A stretch of 40,981 bases of DNA from Candidatus Hydrogenedens terephthalaticus JGI OTU-1 (GCA_000493945.1 AWNW01000019.1:7093-48073); one strand, 5' to 3'. Counted from the stretch's first letter, positions 16,834-26,702 are shown. Notes: a model not told the origin generated them from the letters alone. A program made the numbers and translations.

Positions 16834-16858
16834 CAAAGAGTTATTCAATTATATTCTT

Positions 16859-17455
16859 TTAAAATACTGCCTTATTAATTTCTTTTTGTATCTGCTGGGA
16901 TAATTCTGACAAAGCGTTATTCATTGCTTCATTAACTTGTTCTTTTTCTTTATCAAACAGTTTTTCCACCAAAAATGCTTTACTGAATGCTATCTTACTT
17001 GTTTTTGTATCTCTTATTCTTATATTTAAGGACACTACAACTTTTTCTGAATTATTTTCTCTTACACAGTAAAATTGTTCTATCTCCCCCGTCAAAATTA
17101 AGTCTGGATTTTTAATTTCAATACTGTTTGATACATCCTGAAATCTTCCTGTTTTTTCAATAGATTTAATTAATAGCCTTTCCATAACTTCAACAGGATG
17201 TTCTGCCCATTCCAATCCTTCCCTATAATATAATTTTCCTTGTTCTAAAAAGGTTATAAAATTTGTAATTGACCTTGCATTTTCCAACCCTCTTATCGCA
17301 AGAATTAACCCGGTATATTCTCCTTTCATTTCTACTATATTGGGATTGATATAGTATTTCATCGAATACCCTGTTTTTACTGGTGTCAAACATCCCAAAA
17401 ATCCTATAGAAAAAAGGCTCATTATAACAGCACTAACAATTACTCTTCCTTTCAT
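16859..17455 (-). CDS. ABC-transport auxiliary lipoprotein (PqiC/YmbA-like)
   Basis: This 198-residue lipoprotein has a signal ending in IGFLGC (lipidated Cys22). Its body fits the ABC-type transport auxiliary lipoprotein pattern: a tyrosine-containing early strand (YSMKYYINP), a region describing a small-subunit fold, and ILTGEIEQFYCVRENNSEKVVVSLNIRIRD, resembling the L.G.I..F......V.L...I.D signature. Such proteins partner with MCE-domain transporters at the outer membrane. A strong AGGAGGG site lies inside the end of mlaD and the ATG follows the mlaD stop by 2 bases, so translation is tightly linked to it. This is the last gene of the mla block. Confidence 0.75.
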   Translation of the reverse strand: MKGRVIVSAVIMSLFSIGFLGCLTPVKTGYSMKYYINPNIVEMKGEYTGLILAIRGLENARSITNFITFLEQGKLYYREGLEWAEHPVEVMERLLIKSIEKTGRFQDVSNSIEIKNPDLILTGEIEQFYCVRENNSEKVVVSLNIRIRDTKTSKIAFSKAFLVEKLFDKEKEQVNEAMNNALSELSQQIQKEINKAVF

Positions 17456-17457
17456 AT

Positions 17458-18447
17458 TTATCTTCCCTCCTTATCCAAAGCCTTACCTCTTATTACAGAA
17501 GAAGGATTTTTGCGAATAGATTCAAGTAAATTTCTAAGTGATTCCAATGTATAATTAATCTCCTGCAAAGTTTTTTGGAATGAAAATTCAATATTATCTG
17601 CTTTATAAGAGGCTACATTTGTAATATTCTTTAACTCATTGACCAGACCATCAATATTTTTGGAAAGATTTTTTATTTCCTCTATCGCAGAGTTTACATT
17701 ATCCTGTGTTTTTTGAATATCCAATTGTTCTGCTTTGTCTGTGATGACTGTAACAAGTTTATCCGCTTTTTCAGATAATTGTTTTATTTGGTTAACGGTC
17801 TGTTCTCCTGCATCCATGGTCTTGCTTATTTGGGGTTCTATTTTTTCTATTGTCGCATTAATGTTTTTCACGGTTTTTTGTAAATCATCTAACAGCGTTT
17901 CTCCTTTTTCTAATACTCTATCTATCTTTTTTGCTATTTCTGTTATATCCCCTGATTCTATACCTTCAAGACCCGTTTTTACAGAATCCAATATATTTTT
18001 TAAATCTTCCATAAGTTCCTCAATTCTTGAACTTACTGCTGAAATCGTAGAACGACGCGCGGGTATCCTACTTCCCGGAGGAAGTATTGGGGATTGAGGA
18101 TTTCCACCACTTAGTGAAATAGCCATAGTGCCTGCTGCAAGGCTATAAATTACGATATTGGCTTCAACCCCTTCATGTAAAGTTACTTTTTTGCTATCTA
18201 TGTTAATCACAATAATCGGTTTGCCTTCTGAGCTTACTCTAATTTCCTCTACTTTACCGACGGGCACACCCAGATATTCAACAACTCCGCCCTCATACAC
18301 ACCTAATACAGACTCATCAAATTCAATCCAGTATTTAATACCATAATTGCTATACAAACCTGAAACAAAATAGACAATTAGTAGGGTTATTACCAAACAT
18401 ACAAAAAGAAATAGAAAAACTTGAAATTTTTGTTTTCGTGTAGCCAC
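17458..18447 (-). CDS. mlaD: MCE-domain substrate-binding protein (MlaD family)
   Basis: This 329-residue protein has an N-terminal membrane helix (FLFLFVCLVITLLIVYFVSG), then an MCE domain (about residues 38-120; VLGVYEGGVVEYLGVPVGKVEEIRV, with VEANIVIYSLAAGTMAISLSGG), and a long helical C-terminal region (about residues 130-310) rich in Lys, Glu and Ile. MCE proteins form hexamers that shuttle phospholipids across the periplasm; the long helical tail is typical of MlaD relatives that build a tunnel or needle. The start is GTG with an AAGGG site 7 bases upstream. It follows mlaF by 38 bases and is followed immediately by the auxiliary lipoprotein. Confidence 0.87.
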   Translation of the reverse strand: MATRKQKFQVFLFLFVCLVITLLIVYFVSGLYSNYGIKYWIEFDESVLGVYEGGVVEYLGVPVGKVEEIRVSSEGKPIIVINIDSKKVTLHEGVEANIVIYSLAAGTMAISLSGGNPQSPILPPGSRIPARRSTISAVSSRIEELMEDLKNILDSVKTGLEGIESGDITEIAKKIDRVLEKGETLLDDLQKTVKNINATIEKIEPQISKTMDAGEQTVNQIKQLSEKADKLVTVITDKAEQLDIQKTQDNVNSAIEEIKNLSKNIDGLVNELKNITNVASYKADNIEFSFQKTLQEINYTLESLRNLLESIRKNPSSVIRGKALDKEGR

Positions 18448-18485
18448 TGTTTTACCCTTGTAATTTTTTTAATAAAAAATTATTA

Positions 18486-19253
18486 TTAATGTGCAAACGC
18501 ATATTTTTGTTCATTAGGTTTCCTTTCAAAAAATTGTTTTACTTTCGGTATAGAAGTATATTTTACTTCTTCCATAGTACCACAAAAAATTGCATGGCCA
18601 TCATCAAGCATTAAAACACGGTCAGCAATTTTTTTGATGGACTCAAGTTCATGACTTACTATAATGAAGGTTATCCCTAAAAGGTTTCTCAAATTTATAA
18701 TTAATTCATCTAATTCACACGCAATAATAGGGTCTAAACCAGCGGAAGGTTCATCAAAAAATACTAACGGAGGATCTAATGCTAATGCACGCGCCAATCC
18801 TGCTCTTTTTTTCATTCCTCCGGACAATTCTTCAGGCATCCTATCTTCAATTCCAGCCAAACCGACTAAACTTAATTTTATTCGCACTACTTCATTAAGA
18901 ATTTTTGGGTCAACCAAACCATATTCTCTAAGCGGTAATGCTACATTTTCACCTATAGTAATAGAATTAATCAAGCCGCTTGATTGAAAAGCAATACCGA
19001 TATTCTGTTGCACTTTTTGTAATTCTTCTTCATCTAACAAAGTTATATTTTGTCCCTGGATATAGACATTGCCATTTGTAGGCTTTAATAAACCACATAT
19101 TGCTTTTAATAATGTTGTTTTTCCACAACCACTACCCCCTACAATTAAAAATATTTCCCCCTGATACACTTCAAAGGATACATTCTTTAAAATTATTCTA
19201 TCTCCGTATTGTACCTGAAGTGATTCTACTTTCAATATTACTTCTTTTGACAC
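18486..19253 (-). CDS. mlaF: Phospholipid transport ABC ATPase (MlaF family)
   Basis: This 255-residue ABC ATPase contains Walker A GGSGCGKTTLLK (residues 39-50), a Q-loop region (NIGIAFQSSGLINSITIGENV), the signature ELSGGMKKRAGLARAL, Walker B LVFFDEPSAGLDP and the H-loop IIVSHE. The SSGLINSITIGENVALPL segment is characteristic of MlaF-type ATPases that power retrograde or anterograde phospholipid movement. The start is GTG with AAGGA 8 bases upstream; that site overlaps the end of mlaE, so the genes are tightly packed. It should pair with the MlaE permease next to it. Confidence 0.92.
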   Translation of the reverse strand: MSKEVILKVESLQVQYGDRIILKNVSFEVYQGEIFLIVGGSGCGKTTLLKAICGLLKPTNGNVYIQGQNITLLDEEELQKVQQNIGIAFQSSGLINSITIGENVALPLREYGLVDPKILNEVVRIKLSLVGLAGIEDRMPEELSGGMKKRAGLARALALDPPLVFFDEPSAGLDPIIACELDELIINLRNLLGITFIIVSHELESIKKIADRVLMLDDGHAIFCGTMEEVKYTSIPKVKQFFERKPNEQKYAFAH

Positions 19254-19265
19254 TGTCTTTTCCTT

Positions 19266-20348
19266 TTATATTAGATAATAGAATATAGTTGCGAAAATAA
19301 TATCTACCGCAATTAGCATAAATACATCCATAACTACAGCACGGGTTGTCATTAAACCAACTCCCCTTGAACCTCCGGATACACGAAAGCCATTATGACA
19401 CCCAATTAATACAATAAAAACGGCAAATACAAAAGTTTTTAATATCCCCTGTAAAAGGTCGTTAAAATATGCAGAGTTTACAGTTTGTCTAAACCATACG
19501 GAAGCATTGAAGTCCAATACAAATATTCCCCATGCTGAACCACCCAATAATCCAAAGATAAGACCTAAAACAGAAAGACAGGGCAAAACTATTAAAAGAG
19601 CTAACATTTTAGGGGCAACTAAATACTGGATTACATTAATTCCCATTCCCCGAAGTGCATCAATTTCTTCCTGAACCTTCATCGTTGATATTTCAGCGGC
19701 AATTGCAGCACCTGTTCTTGCTGACACTACGGTTGCTGTCATTATTGCAGCAAGTTCGCGGGCAAAACCTATCATAATAAGATTTGCAACATATATACTC
19801 AACCCAAAACTGGCTACCTGTGCAGAAGAAAGCATAGCAATAATTAACCCCAATAAAAAATTCATCAAACAAACAATACGAACAGCACGAACACCCATTT
19901 CATATATTTCTTCAATAAATAATCCCCATCTAAATTTTTTACCTGTTAAAGGAGCTAAAATAGTCCAATAAATAGCATCTATACAAAGATTTATAAAATC
20001 TTTTATTTCTTGAAGAATACCTTCAAATTCACCTGATAACTTCGTAAAGATAATGTCCTCCTGTAATTTTTTTTCTTCTTTATACTCAAATGCAGGAGAA
20101 ACGACAGATAACATTTCTGCAACTTTCTCATTGGCTCCTATCCAGGAAAAAGAAACTTTGTGTTTTTTGCATTCTTCTGCAATACGAAGAAGCCAGGCAC
20201 AACCTAATGTATCTATATTCTCTGTATTTTCTAAATCGAAAATAATTTGTTCCGTTTTTTTATCGCTGAGTTTTTTCGCCTCTTCATATAACTCCTTCCC
20301 TGTTTGAGCATTGATAATTTTAGGTGATTTTATATTTAAGGTTTTCAT
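19266..20348 (-). CDS. mlaE: MlaE-type permease fused to an N-terminal STAS domain
   Basis: This 360-residue protein joins a STAS-like domain (residues about 1-95; IIFDLENTENIDTLGCAWLL is the STAS pattern also seen in MlaB) to an MlaE/YrbE permease (about 125-360). Permease hallmarks are GLIIAMLSSAQVASFG, GFARELAAIMTATVVSARTGAAIAAEISTMKV and EIDALRGMG. In E. coli MlaB and MlaE are separate, so here the regulator and permease are one chain. The ATG shares one base with the ligA stop (TAATG), implying coupled translation. With mlaF, mlaD and the lipoprotein it forms a complete phospholipid-transport set. Confidence 0.9.
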   Translation of the reverse strand: MKTLNIKSPKIINAQTGKELYEEAKKLSDKKTEQIIFDLENTENIDTLGCAWLLRIAEECKKHKVSFSWIGANEKVAEMLSVVSPAFEYKEEKKLQEDIIFTKLSGEFEGILQEIKDFINLCIDAIYWTILAPLTGKKFRWGLFIEEIYEMGVRAVRIVCLMNFLLGLIIAMLSSAQVASFGLSIYVANLIMIGFARELAAIMTATVVSARTGAAIAAEISTMKVQEEIDALRGMGINVIQYLVAPKMLALLIVLPCLSVLGLIFGLLGGSAWGIFVLDFNASVWFRQTVNSAYFNDLLQGILKTFVFAVFIVLIGCHNGFRVSGGSRGVGLMTTRAVVMDVFMLIAVDIIFATIFYYLI

Positions 20349-22384
20349 TAGATACCCTCTTTTATCATATTCATAAATTCTATTTCTGTAATCGTCTTCA
20401 CCCCCAATTGTTTTGCTTTTTCATATTTTGTCCCGGGATTATCTCCAACCAGAACAAAATCCGTATTTTTACTTACTGAAGAAGTAACCTTACCTCCTAA
20501 CTGTTTTATTTGTTGTTCAATCTGGTCACGAGTATAATTTTTTAATGTTCCTGTTACTACAAAAGTTTTTCCACTCAAAATATTTTTAACCGTATTTATG
20601 TTTTCATCTACTTCATAAGTTCTTACACCTAATTTTTTTAAATCCTCTATCAATTCTACATTTGCTTTTGTAGAAAAGAAATCTTTAATACTTTTTGCTA
20701 CAACCGGTCCCACTTCATTTATCGCTATTAGTTTTTCTGTATCCACATTTATTAAATCATCTATATTTCTAAATTGATTTGCGAGTATCTCTGCCAAATG
20801 TTGTCCCACATGTCGGATACCTAAACCATATAATAATGCGTTCAAAGGTCTATTTTTACTTTCCTGGATAGCACTCATGAGATTATCCGCAGATTTATCG
20901 CCCATTCTTTCTAATTGCACCAGTTGTTCTTTTTTCAAACGATATAAATCTGCAATATTCTTTACCAATCCTTTATCTACTAATTGCTCCACTAACGCAG
21001 GTCCCAAGCCTTCAATGTCCATGGCTCTTCGCTGTGCATAATGTTGTATTTTTTGTTTTAACTGGGCTGGACACTCTGTACTTAAACAGCGGTAGAAAAC
21101 GCCTTCAGGGTCCTTTTGAACTTTGCTGCCACATACAGGGCATATTTCCGGTAGAGGGAAAGGTTTGGCATCGGGTGGACGCAATTCAATAATAGGTCTT
21201 ATGACTTGAGGAATTATCTCCCCTGCCTTTTGTATCTCGACAGTGTCTCCAATCCGAATGTCCTTCCTTTCTAATTCTTCAAAATTATGTAATGTTGCTC
21301 TTTTCACTATAGTTCCAGCAAGGGGAACAGGTTCCATTTCTGCAACAGGAGTTAATGCCCCTGTTTTACCTACCTGTATTTTTATATTTAACAATTTCGT
21401 TCGTGCAGTTTCCGCTGGGAATTTATATGCAATTACCCAGCGAGGCGATTTGCTTGTTGTCCCTAACTTTTCACGGAGGGTATGGTCATTTACTTTTATT
21501 ACCATTCCATCAATTTCATATTCCAGAGAATACCGCTTTTCACGCCATGAATTGCAATACTCTATAACTTCTTCGATATTTTTACATGCTTTCCAATGCG
21601 GATTTACTGGAAATCCCCATTTTTTCAAAAAGTTTAATGTGTCTGTATGTGTTGTAATAAGATTTTTATTTGTTTCATCTAATATAACCTCATAGAAAAA
21701 TGCACTGAGTTTCCTCTGTGCAACCTGCCTCGGGTCCTTCTGTTTTAATGTTCCTGCTGTTGTATTTCTCGGATTACGAAAAGGCTCTTCTCCAAGTTCT
21801 TCTCGAATTTGATTTAATCTTTCTAATTCCTTGTTCATCATAAATACCTCTCCACGAACTTCCAGGGAATTCGGTGCTGTATCAACTAAACGGAGAGGAA
21901 TAGACCTTATCGTTCGAGCATTTTCTGTTATATCATCTCCTCGAAAACCATCACCCCTCGTTACAGCCTGTGAAAAAATATGATTACTATATCTTAAAGC
22001 AACGGCTACCCCATCAATTTTTAACTCAACCACATAACAAATATCTCCTTCAATATTCAGAGTTCTTTTAATACGATTATCAAACTCTTTTATTTCTCCT
22101 TCGTTATATGTATTATCTATTGAAAGCATTGGGATAGTATGTTCTACCGATTTGAATTCATCTATAACTTTTCCTCCCACTCTTTGTGTCGGTGAATACG
22201 GTGTTCTTAATTGGGGATATTTTCTCTCGATTTCTTCCAATTCCTTCATTAACATGTCATATTCATAATCGGATATTTCTGGTGATGCATGAACATAATA
22301 AAGTTCGTTATGTCTTTCTATTTCTCTACAAAGATATTCGTATCTTTCTCTTTCTTTTTCTAATGGACTATCAAATAAATCCAT
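20348..22384 (-). CDS. ligA: NAD-dependent DNA ligase
   Basis: This 678-residue protein is a full-length LigA: an Ia domain with YYxxxxPxISDxEYD (SPEISDYEYD), the adenylation motif VVELKIDG with catalytic Lys122, an OB-fold, a four-Cys zinc finger (CPVCGSKVQ...YRCLSTECPAQ), helix-hairpin-helix repeats, and a C-terminal BRCT domain (SGKTFVVTGTLKNYTRDQIE...GTKYEKAKQLG). It seals nicks in DNA during replication and repair using NAD+. Its stop overlaps the mlaE start, and it lies 33 bases downstream of an FG-GAP-like gene on the same strand. Start ATG 22384 has only a weak site. Length and motifs leave little doubt. Confidence 0.96.
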   Translation of the reverse strand: MDLFDSPLEKERERYEYLCREIERHNELYYVHASPEISDYEYDMLMKELEEIERKYPQLRTPYSPTQRVGGKVIDEFKSVEHTIPMLSIDNTYNEGEIKEFDNRIKRTLNIEGDICYVVELKIDGVAVALRYSNHIFSQAVTRGDGFRGDDITENARTIRSIPLRLVDTAPNSLEVRGEVFMMNKELERLNQIREELGEEPFRNPRNTTAGTLKQKDPRQVAQRKLSAFFYEVILDETNKNLITTHTDTLNFLKKWGFPVNPHWKACKNIEEVIEYCNSWREKRYSLEYEIDGMVIKVNDHTLREKLGTTSKSPRWVIAYKFPAETARTKLLNIKIQVGKTGALTPVAEMEPVPLAGTIVKRATLHNFEELERKDIRIGDTVEIQKAGEIIPQVIRPIIELRPPDAKPFPLPEICPVCGSKVQKDPEGVFYRCLSTECPAQLKQKIQHYAQRRAMDIEGLGPALVEQLVDKGLVKNIADLYRLKKEQLVQLERMGDKSADNLMSAIQESKNRPLNALLYGLGIRHVGQHLAEILANQFRNIDDLINVDTEKLIAINEVGPVVAKSIKDFFSTKANVELIEDLKKLGVRTYEVDENINTVKNILSGKTFVVTGTLKNYTRDQIEQQIKQLGGKVTSSVSKNTDFVLVGDNPGTKYEKAKQLGVKTITEIEFMNMIKEGI

Positions 22385-22417
22385 ATTTATACCCTGTCTA
22401 TTGTTTATCTTTAACTG

Positions 22418-23773
22418 TTAAAAAAGGATTATATCTAATCGTTCCTTATTTTCACCTGTGGGTCGGTATATAATTATATCTTTATTCTTATTGTCATTTA
22501 TATAACTTGTTCTTATAATGCCAAATGCAGGAATATTCAGTTTTATCCATTGTTTCGTTTTTAGATTTCCTTCTTGCAGACCTATGTTGATTTGTATTGT
22601 ATTATGAGACTGTCCGTAGGCAATATCAAGAATTCCATCACCTGAAAAGTCATCTATGGCGTATGCAATCTGGTCTTTTCCATCCGGAGCATCCATAGTC
22701 ATCGTTGTTTGATAATCAGGTTTCAAAGACAGGGAATTACTATCTGACAAAAATACTTTTGTTTCTACAGACATTTTACCCCTTAAAAAGAAATTTATAA
22801 AGTTTGTTAAACCTAAGGGGATATTGAAAAGTATTAAATCATCTTTGTTGTTGTTATTTATATCTTTCAGAACAGGCAGAGCAACGGCTCCTTTTATCTT
22901 ATATTCAAACTGTGGATTTGCAGGATATTTATACTCCCCTTCTGATATGTACATGTAAAGTGTTGTTCTTAAATTTATTGTGCCTTGTGTTTCTGTAAAC
23001 AAAATATCGGGAAATCCATCATTATTTATATCTCCCAATCTGTATGTCGAATCCCATTTTTCTGGATTTTTTCGTTCTATCTTTATTTTTTTCGTTAATT
23101 TCCAGTTTTCTCCGTAGGCAAATACTATTTCCTTATCACCTAAAAAAGCCACCGGTTTTGGATTTTCTTTACTCTTTTTTAGGGGATATATTACGGGAAA
23201 TTGATAAAAAAGGGTCATATTATTTCCAGAATAGATTTCATGAAATATATGGAAATCTATTTCTGATAGAGGATCGAAGTTTTTAAATATTGTAACCCCC
23301 CTTGGTGTGGGAATAAACCATTCATCTGTGCCATCATCGTCTAAATCATACGATATATCACGCATAACTACAGGTTCTTTGGCATTATATGAAAAGGCAT
23401 TGGAATATTGAATAGTTCTTTCCAAAACCATCTCATTTTTTTCAAACCTGTAAATATGAAATTTTTCGCTATTTGCAATAACGAGAAAATTATGATTGTT
23501 TTCTATTCTTGTAATAAATATTACGGAACAGGGTTCTTTTATTTGGAGACTAAATGAAAATTTTTCATCAAATTTTGGGGGCTCTGACTGTTGATAATAA
23601 ATTGATAATTTTTTTTCATATCCATCTTCTTCTGTTGAAAATACAATTAAATCTTTTTTATTATCAAGATTTACATCCTCAACGATAACATCTCGTATTA
23701 TTGGAACCAAATTTAATGTCATTATTTCTGGTTCCATGAAAAGAAATACATATAAGCAACCCATTATCCACAT
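22418..23773 (-). CDS. FG-GAP/VCBS-like exported repeat protein
   Basis: This 451-residue protein begins with a short hydrophobic segment containing MGCLYVFLF, possibly a signal or lipoprotein anchor. It contains several calcium-binding-like repeats typical of FG-GAP or VCBS beta-propellers: DVNLDNKKDLIVF, LDDDGTDEWFI, DINNDGFPDILF, DINNNNKDDLILF and DFSGDGILDIAY. These predict a seven-bladed-type propeller in the envelope or outside the cell. The start follows the small upstream gene by 3 bases, without a clear Shine-Dalgarno. It is part of the run from the mannosidase to ligA. I do not recognise a specific function. Confidence 0.7.
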   Translation of the reverse strand: MWIMGCLYVFLFMEPEIMTLNLVPIIRDVIVEDVNLDNKKDLIVFSTEEDGYEKKLSIYYQQSEPPKFDEKFSFSLQIKEPCSVIFITRIENNHNFLVIANSEKFHIYRFEKNEMVLERTIQYSNAFSYNAKEPVVMRDISYDLDDDGTDEWFIPTPRGVTIFKNFDPLSEIDFHIFHEIYSGNNMTLFYQFPVIYPLKKSKENPKPVAFLGDKEIVFAYGENWKLTKKIKIERKNPEKWDSTYRLGDINNDGFPDILFTETQGTINLRTTLYMYISEGEYKYPANPQFEYKIKGAVALPVLKDINNNNKDDLILFNIPLGLTNFINFFLRGKMSVETKVFLSDSNSLSLKPDYQTTMTMDAPDGKDQIAYAIDDFSGDGILDIAYGQSHNTIQINIGLQEGNLKTKQWIKLNIPAFGIIRTSYINDNKNKDIIIYRPTGENKERLDIILF

Positions 23774-23776
23774 ATT

Positions 23777-24229
23777 CTACTTATTTTTTCTTATGGCTAA
23801 ATTCTTTAGCCTTTCTAATAAATTTTTTGTTTTATCTATAACTATACCGATTTCTTGTTTTTTTGTTTCTGTTTTTGCTTCTTTTTCTATATTTTGAAGC
23901 ATTACCAGTAAATTTTCCAGATGTTGATACATCCACACAAAAATATCTTTTTCAGAAGGTAAGCGTTTTTTTAATATAACAATGGGCTGTATTTTTAATC
24001 CTTTTTCTTCTAATATACTCTTCATTTCTGGAGTATTTGGAAGAAAGGGTTCAAATATTTTTACTTCGGGATGGTTCTTTAAAAACGATAAAATTAACGA
24101 TTCATCAACTTTATCTTCCTCCACTATTTCCTTACATTTTTGAATTAACATATCTAAGGGGACCCATGGTTCTTTACTTTCCCTTAGAACAGATAAGCAT
24201 ATTTCTTCAATTTTTTCAATCTTTTCCAT
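23777..24229 (-). CDS. Small cytoplasmic protein, winged-helix-like, unknown function
   Basis: This 150-residue protein has no signal or membrane segment. Its first two thirds (helix, PWVPLDMLIQKC, then LILSFLKNHPEV and a short strand) read like a winged-helix domain, and the rest is a Lys/Glu-rich helical tail (about residues 100-150). The start overlaps the GH38 stop by 14 bases, with AGAGG 6 bases before the ATG, so it is likely translated together with the mannosidase. No named family is recognised and DNA binding is only a guess. Confidence 0.6.
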   Translation of the reverse strand: MEKIEKIEEICLSVLRESKEPWVPLDMLIQKCKEIVEEDKVDESLILSFLKNHPEVKIFEPFLPNTPEMKSILEEKGLKIQPIVILKKRLPSEKDIFVWMYQHLENLLVMLQNIEKEAKTETKKQEIGIVIDKTKNLLERLKNLAIRKNK

Positions 24230-26702
24230 CGTCTACCTCTTCCAAAAGGTTTGTTTCGAATATCTCTTTTGTATTGAGATTAATCCTAACTGTCTTAATT
24301 TCATAAGGAGTAATTTTGATCGGATACACCAATTGTAAAAATGTAAGGTGCAGATTAGTGAATGTCTCCTTCCCCTGTGTTTCATAAGCCCTTATTATTA
24401 AGTCTTTACCATCCTCACTTTTTTTAACAACAGAAATAAGAATGTTTTCTGCTTCTGTTCCTAATAGTGTCGCTTGAAGACCTCTCTTCCCTGGATGAGA
24501 ATGTTCATATTGTGCTATCAGGGGAACATTAAATTCCCATGCAGATTTAACTACTCGAGTATCTTTCCAACTACCTGTATGTGGAATAAGTCTTATTCTC
24601 ATCTCTTGCCAACCCTGGTCTATAATAGGATAATTATTCGAAACCATATATCTTTCGGGGTCATGATGGGCATAAGCAGGACTACGCAAAAGTGTTACTC
24701 GTATAACATTATTTTTTATATCGTATGCATAGTTGCTGTCGGTAATAATGGACAGTCCATACGGTTTTCCGTCAATATCCCCAGACAGGTCTACCCATTG
24801 TTGTCCTACTTCTTCTTCCCCATTACAAGGACGAATTTGAACGCCATAAGGAACTTCATAGGTAGCGTTACCATTAAAAATATTTGTTTCCACAAGCCAT
24901 TTTAATACATTATACTTTTCTAACCAAAGTATATTTAGATAAATATCTATATCCTCAATATCTTTATACAAAACAATTTCTTGTATTATCTTTGATTGAT
25001 TATATTGAAATTCCTGAACCATACTGGCAAGAACTTCACCGTTTTCTTTAATCATCATATCTGTAAGGGTAAATTTCCCTGCCTCAACTCGATACTCGGA
25101 AACATCATGACTCCATGTATCTGAAGCGTCTACTAAAGGAATAGGCAATCCCAAGTGTTTAATTACATCAATTTTATTTGTCTTGTCATATAAACGAGAA
25201 ATACCTCCACGAATACAATCAAAGTCTATATTCCAGAAATCATTTTCTAAATGGTTTTTATCTATCTTGGGTGGATGAGGAATATTATGAGGTTTAATTT
25301 TTAGTTTATGGATTTCTTTATGCTCTTCACATTCCTGACGAGCAAAATATACCCGATACCCCATAGAGGGAACTTCTGCGATAAATAGATATTTCTTTGA
25401 ACCCGGTCTACTTGACTGCACAGCCTGAACAGGACAGCAGATTTTTTCATCATTAACCAGTTCAATACAACCATTCTCTTTGTTGATACCGCGTGATATT
25501 ATTTCTGAGACAATTACAGGCTGTTTAACAGGCCATGCAAGGGGATTTACAACAACAATAGCGTTCCCATCACCTTGTGTATTAATACTTTTTACAATTT
25601 TTTGCATTGTTTGATTGATAATTACATCTGCCCTATGTCTTGCTGCTCCTAACTGGTCTCTTGCATCTTGATAGGCTTCTTTTATACTTGTTCCTGCTAA
25701 AATATCATGAAACTGATTAAACAACAAATCTTTCCATACTGCTTCAAATACAGATTCGGGATATTTTGTCTCTTTCAATAGCCATCCTGCGGTGGCAAAT
25801 CGTTCTGCCATAAGTATTCTGTGTTCTAACTGTCTATTTAATTTTTTTATTTCTGATAGAACACTATAACATCCTCTTGCATGATGTTGTAGTTCATCTT
25901 TCAGAATAGGGATATTTTTTTGCTTTTTGATTATTTGATTAAAGTATTCTTCAAGAGTAGAGAATTTCAGATCACATTCTTTTATCTCTTTTTGTTTGTT
26001 TTTAATGTTTTCTAATGTTATTCGTGTAGGACCTCCTCCGTGATTACAAACCCCAAAAAAGCACAGAAATTCTTGTTGATTTTTGTTCCAATAAGGATAT
26101 TTTTCTATGTTTTCAATTTTATTAAAAACTTCTTGATACTCTCCCCCATAACTTTCAGGGATTACAGATGCAATTACATAAGAACTATCGGGAGCAATCC
26201 ATTTAAATATTGTTCCATCAGGATATTCCTTTTCTTTTCCGGGAAAAGGCCTCATATAAACATAATATTTTATTCCTAATTTATTTAATATTTGTGGCAA
26301 AGTTCCCGCATGCCCAAAACTATCTGGGGCAAATGCAACTTCCGGTTTTTTATTAAATAATCTCTGGAATAATCTCTGGGAATATAAGCCATGCCGAACA
26401 AACGATTCTCCGGATGGAATATTGCAATCGGGTTCTACATAAAAAGCACCTGTAATCTCCCATCTTCCTTCTTCAACTCTTTTCTTAATTTCTTGTAATA
26501 ATTCGGGTTCTATTGTTTCTATCCATTCATAAAAACAAGAACTACTTGATGTAAACTTAAATTCTGGATATTCCTTCATTAAATTAATTACACTATGAAA
26601 AGTACTTCGGACTTCTGTATACCCTTCTGTCCATCTCCACAACCATACCGGATCTATATGTGCATGTCCAATCAAATGTATCGTTTTTCTATTAACTGTC
26701 AT
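24216..26702 (-). CDS. Glycoside hydrolase family 38 alpha-mannosidase
   Basis: This 828-residue protein has the GH38 architecture: zinc ligands His15 and Asp17 in IGHAHIDPVWLW, nucleophile Asp127 in FAPDSFGHAGTLPQIL, and the later motif FHDILAGTSIKEAYQDA, followed by the beta-sandwich C-terminal domains. GH38 enzymes remove alpha-linked mannose with retention using Zn2+. The start at 26702 is preferred over one two codons upstream because AAGGG lies 6 bases before it. No signal peptide is visible, so it probably acts in the cytoplasm on imported or recycled glycans. It heads a long rightmost-first gene run. Linkage specificity is unknown. Confidence 0.9.
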   Translation of the reverse strand: MTVNRKTIHLIGHAHIDPVWLWRWTEGYTEVRSTFHSVINLMKEYPEFKFTSSSSCFYEWIETIEPELLQEIKKRVEEGRWEITGAFYVEPDCNIPSGESFVRHGLYSQRLFQRLFNKKPEVAFAPDSFGHAGTLPQILNKLGIKYYVYMRPFPGKEKEYPDGTIFKWIAPDSSYVIASVIPESYGGEYQEVFNKIENIEKYPYWNKNQQEFLCFFGVCNHGGGPTRITLENIKNKQKEIKECDLKFSTLEEYFNQIIKKQKNIPILKDELQHHARGCYSVLSEIKKLNRQLEHRILMAERFATAGWLLKETKYPESVFEAVWKDLLFNQFHDILAGTSIKEAYQDARDQLGAARHRADVIINQTMQKIVKSINTQGDGNAIVVVNPLAWPVKQPVIVSEIISRGINKENGCIELVNDEKICCPVQAVQSSRPGSKKYLFIAEVPSMGYRVYFARQECEEHKEIHKLKIKPHNIPHPPKIDKNHLENDFWNIDFDCIRGGISRLYDKTNKIDVIKHLGLPIPLVDASDTWSHDVSEYRVEAGKFTLTDMMIKENGEVLASMVQEFQYNQSKIIQEIVLYKDIEDIDIYLNILWLEKYNVLKWLVETNIFNGNATYEVPYGVQIRPCNGEEEVGQQWVDLSGDIDGKPYGLSIITDSNYAYDIKNNVIRVTLLRSPAYAHHDPERYMVSNNYPIIDQGWQEMRIRLIPHTGSWKDTRVVKSAWEFNVPLIAQYEHSHPGKRGLQATLLGTEAENILISVVKKSEDGKDLIIRAYETQGKETFTNLHLTFLQLVYPIKITPYEIKTVRINLNTKEIFETNLLEEVDDGKD

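Noticed and set aside
18664..18987. Long antisense frame opposite mlaF
   Set aside because: Its residues mirror the conserved ABC motifs on the other strand; no independent signals.
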